A stretch of DNA of 64,000 nucleotides, taken from positions 2,841,501 through 2,905,500 of the forward strand of contig JAUPFP010000027.1 of NCBI GenBank assembly GCA_036925085.1, written 5' to 3'. The notes under the pieces are model-generated. The model saw only the letters and a program-made list of their open reading frames with translations. It made no database searches and had not been told where the DNA came from. The translations under genes were made by a program, and so were the position numbers. The DNA comes from Brachycybe producta (lineage: Eukaryota > Arthropoda > Diplopoda > Playtdesmida > Andrognathidae). Shown here piece by piece: positions 59,131 to 64,000 of the stretch (position 1 is the first letter of the stretch; every line of letters starts with the position of its first letter).

Positions 59131-59912
59131 CTAGAAGTGTCGAATGGATGTTGATGATTAAGTCTTTCGGTCTATTGGCTCCTGTGTTGCACACTTAACC
59201 ACCAGGGACACAAGGGTCGGTACCTCAGGAGACCTGTGGTAGAGAATATTGTAGAGATGTCGTCTTACACGTGGCTGCTGGAGGCTTCCTTCTTAGCTGG
59301 TCGAATCCTCGGCATTGTGGCGACTGTAATTCAGAGTCCCACTCCCAAGAAAATAACTAAGTCCACACATCGAATGTATATTTACAACAAGATACTTTAT
59401 TCAAAAACAGCGACTCGCTGTGGATTGAGAGCATCAGTGGTGTGTCTAGTTCGTAAGATGTAACCAGTCTGATCTCTCAATCCACACGGTCCAATATTTA
59501 TACAAAATATTACAATGAAACATCTGATTATGATAACAAAGGCTCCAGGTGTGTCCAAGTCTCTTGGACACACTCGGACCTAGAAGTGAGCTATCACTTA
59601 ACAAGAAAACGAAAACATCTATAAGATGTATAAATTATAACAATATAGAAGGATGTACGATCATCCTCCTATTAACAATTTGTAAAGATTCTCACGTCCA
59701 AAAGTTCTGCATCGATGGTTCTTCTAGGATCTATCCTATTAACCATCGATGTAGTACTTTTGGGCTATTCTTCTCATCTTGGAGGGCAGGGAGTCATCGT
59801 CGTAATGACCTCCCGGCCACCCCCAAGCATGAGGTGAGAACCTTTCATCGATACAACTTGATTACAGGGTGTCTACAAAAACGGACGAATTCTAAACGGT
59901 GAATTCGTTACA
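59081..59912 (-). repeat. 5' LTR
   Basis: It has the same length and ends as the 3' LTR. It should contain the element's promoter and start site, but I cannot fix a TATA box with confidence. The gag frame opens inside it (see gag). Confidence 0.95.
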
Positions 59913-60171
59913 CAATATAGTGCTAATTAATTATCATCAGTTTTTTTTTAAGTTTCTCAGAAATAATTCTACGTATTTCTCTGGCTTTCCCGGTCATGTG
60001 ACACTTTTATTCTCTGGCCAACTACATCGCTGCATATTTAACTCAAACATTGATAAGGAATGACGTAATGAGATGCATTGTTGTAGTATATGTATAATGG
60101 CAAGGTCATTCTAAGATCATTGGTCAAGGCCCTTTGACATCATTTTGACACTAGTGATCTGTAAGCCACTG

Positions 60172-60366
60172 GGCAGTTAGAAATAGGTCAGAACTTGGCT
60201 CCGACCTTGTTATTACGACTGGCAACTTCTAATTGGCTGGTTATGTAGTCTGACGTTGAAAAGGGCGGAGCATGTGACGCCAGACTTCATAGCCAGGAAA
60301 TTAGAAGTTGCCGGTCGTCATAACAAGGGCGGAGCCAACTGAAGTTCTCTCCTATTTCTAACTGCC
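60172..60366. mobile_element. MITE nested in an older repeat
   Basis: Ends GGCAGTTAGAAATAGG and CCTATTTCTAACTGCC, with inner complementary blocks (CTTGTTATTACGACTGGCAACTTCTAAT and ATTAGAAGTTGCCGGTCGTCATAACAAGGGCGG). Both sides carry CTGTAAGCCAC. It sits inside the old repeat also found at 13940-14180. Confidence 0.8.
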
Positions 60367-60430
60367 TGTTCTGTAAGCCACGTCCTCTTGACAAGAGCAT
60401 TTTAGACATAATTTCAACTTTGACCTCATT

Positions 60431-62972
60431 ACAGAAACCATCAGAAAATTGCGACAATCACACCTTATGATGCTCACGCTCGCTGTTCACTTGTGCGCTA
60501 TTCTTTTATGACAGTCATAATACGTTTTACAACAGTTATAATTTTCTTTTGTGACTGTTACAAATTATTTATGACAGTCTTATTTTCTTTCTGTAATGGG
60601 GACCCATGATTAGAACACGTGAAAACCCATTGCAGAGGATTTGAATCGTCTTGAATCTGGGCCTAATTATCGCCTTTCACCGTAGAAAGTTCCTCCAACA
60701 TAAAAAGTTGAAAATCTTAGAGGTTTCAAGTTTTCTTCTAGAAAAGTGTATTTTTTTCAAACCAAAATTTCAATATTTTGAAGGACAGGATGTAGACGAC
60801 CTCTTCGCCCCCTACCTACCTCCCTACCTACCTACAGTAGTGTCATAAAAAAAAATTCATCTGCCAGCCAGCCTTTTTGTTTTTCTTCACCGTGCCGGCT
60901 CTTCTTGCGTTGACCAATGGCTTATTTCAAAACGTGGTCCTCTACTCACATTTGATCATTTCAAATCATTTTCTTCTCACCCACAACACACATTATTGGA
61001 AGTTGGTTTAAAAACGAGTTCAATGGACTTTTTTTTATGTGGGAATTGTTCAAGGTCATCCAGCTGAAAATCATCTTCACCTTGAACTGTATTTTTCTGA
61101 TCAAGCTACCATTAAAATATATGCATACAAATTTTCATTGTTGTTGTTTTACACAAACAACTAAACAACAGGTGAACCAGTTAGTTGTTTGTTGTTTCAG
61201 TCTCTTTTCTGATAATCAAACTTCGTTATCTAATTGTATTCGTATCAAAAACGATTTCTTCAAGGAATTTAATGTTAGAAAATAGAAAAGTAAACGAAAC
61301 TCATGACGAAATCTGCCATCTGAAAAGATTCCTTTTCCATTTCCCCAAAAACCATCAGTTTGCCTCGAAATAACACCCTTTACAAAGTGTCACAACGTTT
61401 ATTTTTTGAAATTTCGTCATTAATTGTTATTGTCGTCTTAAATCAATATAGGTTGCCATCAGTATGAGACGCAGAGTCTGCAGACACAGCCTCCTATAGT
61501 CCACAGATAAAGCCTAGCTGTCATTAAAGTGAACTGTGTTTCTGTCTATCAGACCTGTCTTAACACCCCCCCCCCCCACAATACACTTTGACATTAAACT
61601 TAAAGACTATTGTATTTCCATATTCTTATGATTTTTAAGTCAAAGCAAACGCTTAAACTCATCGACTTTTACATGAAATCTATCAAAAGTTCATAAGTTT
61701 AGCACTACCATTGACTTAAGCAAACATTAAGAATAACGACCCTTTAGCACTTTGAACTTCCAATTTGAATTTCTCTCTCAAAAAGAGTTCAAAGGACCAC
61801 TTGTGAGTCAGTCAGTCATTCATTCAGGATTTGACTAAATTTTTCTAAGCTGATAAATGATTTCATTCCTCCCTCTTTTTTCATCATCTTGGGTGTAACC
61901 CAAGTGCTAGAGGTCCAAATTTAAGAATGCAATTTGACATTTGAACCTCTTGAAGACAGCTGTTTCAACAGAGAGAACACCCTGTATTATCCTTGAACAG
62001 GATGTTTCTATCTTCTATGTTGAGGCCACCCCCTTCCTCCCCTGCTATGAGGCTTTTCAATTCAAGTGTCAAGTTTTCTTCTTGAATCTTAACCCTTAGT
62101 ATATGAAGTCATCTTTGCTTTTCATTATTTGTCTAATATATAACTAGAAAGAACAGTTCAAGAGAATGACAATTGCATATTTTGGCTATAAAACATAAGA
62201 GATTTAAAAAAAAAACAGAAAAATCAACGAGCAAGTTTTCGATTGAAATGTTTAAAAGAAAGAAAGAAAAAGCGAACAGCTGATTAGAAAACACAACAAC
62301 AAACCAGACAGACAGAGCCACTAGTGAGAAAAGAGACGTCGATGAACAACAGTAACCATTATTATTTTGCTATCATCGTCGTCGTCGTCCATATTCAATC
62401 ATAACAACAATAATAATAATACACATTATACAATACGAAATAGTAAATTCCATCCATTTCAATATTTCCTTAACTAGTTATTAATAAAAAAAACAAATGG
62501 AGAGAAAGAGAGAGAGGAGGAAAGTATCTCTCTCTCTCTCTTTCTCTGTGCGTTTGGTGAAGAAGAAGAAGAAGAGAAACGCATTTCAATGTTTCTCACC
62601 CGAATTTCAATCTCTCCTTTGTTTGGTTTCGCCGATTGGACGACGACGACGATCATCGATCATGAAAGAAAACGGGAAAATAAAAGTCGTCTTGTTTGTT
62701 GCATACACAGAAGAGGAGGCGCGCGCGCACATATTTCAATCAATCCACCACTTTAACTACCCTCCTTATTCCTCCTCATCTCCATCTTCTTCTTCACTTT
62801 TAAAAAAAAACAGCACACTGTAAAATAATAATAATAAGCAAAAACGAACGGCGGATTCTTCTAAATCAGAGTGGGGAAAAAAAAGATAAACAATACCATC
62901 AATCACCAATCGATTAACACCCACGCTAATAATATTGGTACTATCGATCAATATTTCGACACACATACATAT
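60431..62972. other. 2.5 kb without a supported gene
   Basis: AT-rich sequence with simple repeats only: CTACCTACC near 60815, a poly-C run near 61567, GTCGTC near 62378, CTCT/GAGA near 62500-62545, and GAAGAAGAA. The ORFs here are short and of biased composition. Confidence 0.55.
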
Positions 62973-63580
62973 ATACAGAGGTGACTCAACTAAGAGCACG
63001 GACCAATTGGAACATTTCGTGCCAAAACTGAGTGTAGCCAATAGATGGCGCAAACAAGTACTTAGAACTGTATTTTTTTTTTCAGTTACACTACTGATAA
63101 CACAAACGGTGAATAGCCTCCTTGTAAAAGAGATTTACGGTTCTATTTAGATAAATAATTTGAAAGATACGTGAAGGGAACAGAACTAAACACTTAATAA
63201 AGAGGACCCTTCGTATATTAAAAAATGAGTCATACAACTGAGACTCACTCAGCCACGTTTTTCTCTAACATAAGATTGAACTACCTCTATGTGTTTATAT
63301 TGATATTGAGTTACGGAAGCCCATCTAGGTCATTTTCTTTCCCCCCCCCCTCACTCTCAATATGTATACAGATAACACAACTAAAACCTCTGCCTATAGA
63401 GCATTTCGTGTGGCCAATGAATGGCACCACCTCTCCTTAGAGCTAAATTCCTCAGTAAACACCGAATTAATGATGCTACGTTTGTTTATAAAAAAAATAA
63501 AGAAAACCTTGAAGAGAAATCATACAAATAAATCTAACTCAACAATAACGTTTAATAATAATTGAGCTATCTCTATGATT
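62973..63580. repeat. Family B copies, tandem or broken
   Basis: The first copy starts CAGAGGTGACTCAACTAAGAGCACGGACC and includes AATTGGAACATTTCGTG. The second includes TATAGAGCATTTCGTGTGGCCAATGAATGG, CCTTAGAGCTAAATTCC and AAAGAAAACCTTGAAGAGA, and ends AATTGAGCTATCTCTATG. Confidence 0.6.
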
Positions 63581-63700
63581 AAACAGGCTTCCGTAATTTT
63601 ATCGTTGAATCGATTACATAACACAACAAACACTAACAAAATCGATAAATATTAGGTTTATCCCATATTTACAAAGGCGCTCGCTCCGAAAGGCTCATTT

Positions 63701-63765
63701 TTAAATCTCATCTCTCAGGAGTGTTCCAACGCATGTGTAATAAAGTGGCGCATCTTTCGAGTCGT
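63701..63765 (-). CDS. Possible last exon of a minus-strand gene running off the window
   Basis: A TTTTTCAG acceptor is followed by an open frame coding for DDSKDAPLYYTCVGTLLRDEI and a TAA at 63701. The composition looks like real protein. A second possible exon at the window edge (about 63955-64000) reads AYRFTTGHPVHDAKS on the same strand. I cannot name the family or prove that the two belong together. Confidence 0.3.
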
Positions 63766-64000
63766 CTGAAAAATAATATAACATACTACATTATACATGC
63801 CCGTCCCACTTATAGAAACTTTATTAATTGAACTTTTGAACTATTAAACAATTCAAAGTGAGTTTTATAAAGTGGCAACGGCACGAAACTATCTTCGAGT
63901 CGTGATACAAATAAAAACTGAAATCGCACTTGCCCACACTTATTTTTGGTATTTTAGACTTAGCATCGTGGACAGGATGACCAGTGGTAAATCGATACGC

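Larger units (their letters stand above)
48633..59912 (-). mobile_element. Complete Ty3/Gypsy LTR retrotransposon
   Basis: An 11.3 kb element coding on minus: 5' LTR 59081-59912, gag, protease, pol, third ORF, 3' LTR 48633-49464. Domain order PR-RT-RNaseH-IN is that of Ty3/Gypsy (Metaviridae). Both LTRs are 832 bases, start TGTAAC and end GTTACA read in either direction, and their internal translations match. The flanks share CAAT (48629-48632 and 59913-59916), the expected 4-base target duplication. All four reading frames are open, so the copy looks recent and possibly competent. The base composition is visibly more GC-rich than the host sequence around it. Confidence 0.97.

Overview
The window is animal nuclear DNA: AT-rich, with short GT-AG introns, multi-exon genes and many short inverted-repeat transposons. 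Two trypsin-like proteases carry N-terminal six-cysteine clip domains, which points to an arthropod. POGZ-like and SOSS-C genes are present too. I cannot place the species; a non-insect arthropod is only a guess.

Layout. 1-2607 (+): mitochondrial poly(A) polymerase MTPAP, 5' end missing. 2817-8932 (-): single-domain angiotensin-converting enzyme, tail to tail with MTPAP. 8933-15081: no host gene, but a (TA)n tract, small inverted-repeat elements and a 1.57 kb palindrome made of two inverted Tc1-type transposase fragments. 15082-15836 (-): SOSS complex subunit C. 16639-17601 (+): ALKBH7. 18949-26949 (+): a POGZ-type zinc-finger protein that also carries an ISXO2/Merlin-type transposase domain and has an alternative 3' exon with a helix-turn-helix-like domain. 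27818-38859 (-): a tandem array of four secreted trypsin-like proteases, two with clip domains. 43086-46227 (-): an F-box/LRR protein of the FBXL20/FBXL2 type ending in a prenylation motif. 48633-59912: a complete, apparently recent Ty3/Gypsy LTR retrotransposon (coding on -) with gag, protease, pol and an extra third ORF. 59913-64000: repeats and perhaps the 3' end of one more minus-strand gene.

The host genes do not form a pathway. MTPAP and ALKBH7 are mitochondrial, SOSS-C and the POGZ-like protein are nuclear, ACE and the proteases are secreted, and FBXL20 is a ubiquitin-ligase substrate receptor. The protease array is the one clear functional cluster; clip-domain proteases act in arthropod clotting, melanisation and Toll cascades.

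The strongest unusual features are the POGZ-like/transposase fusion, the retrotransposon's third ORF together with its slippery heptamer and ATGA junction, an Arg193 protease resembling mesotrypsin, and a protease with intact triad motifs but no normal activation site. Exon borders were read by eye from splice sites and reading-frame continuity; where exon lengths could be summed they keep frame.
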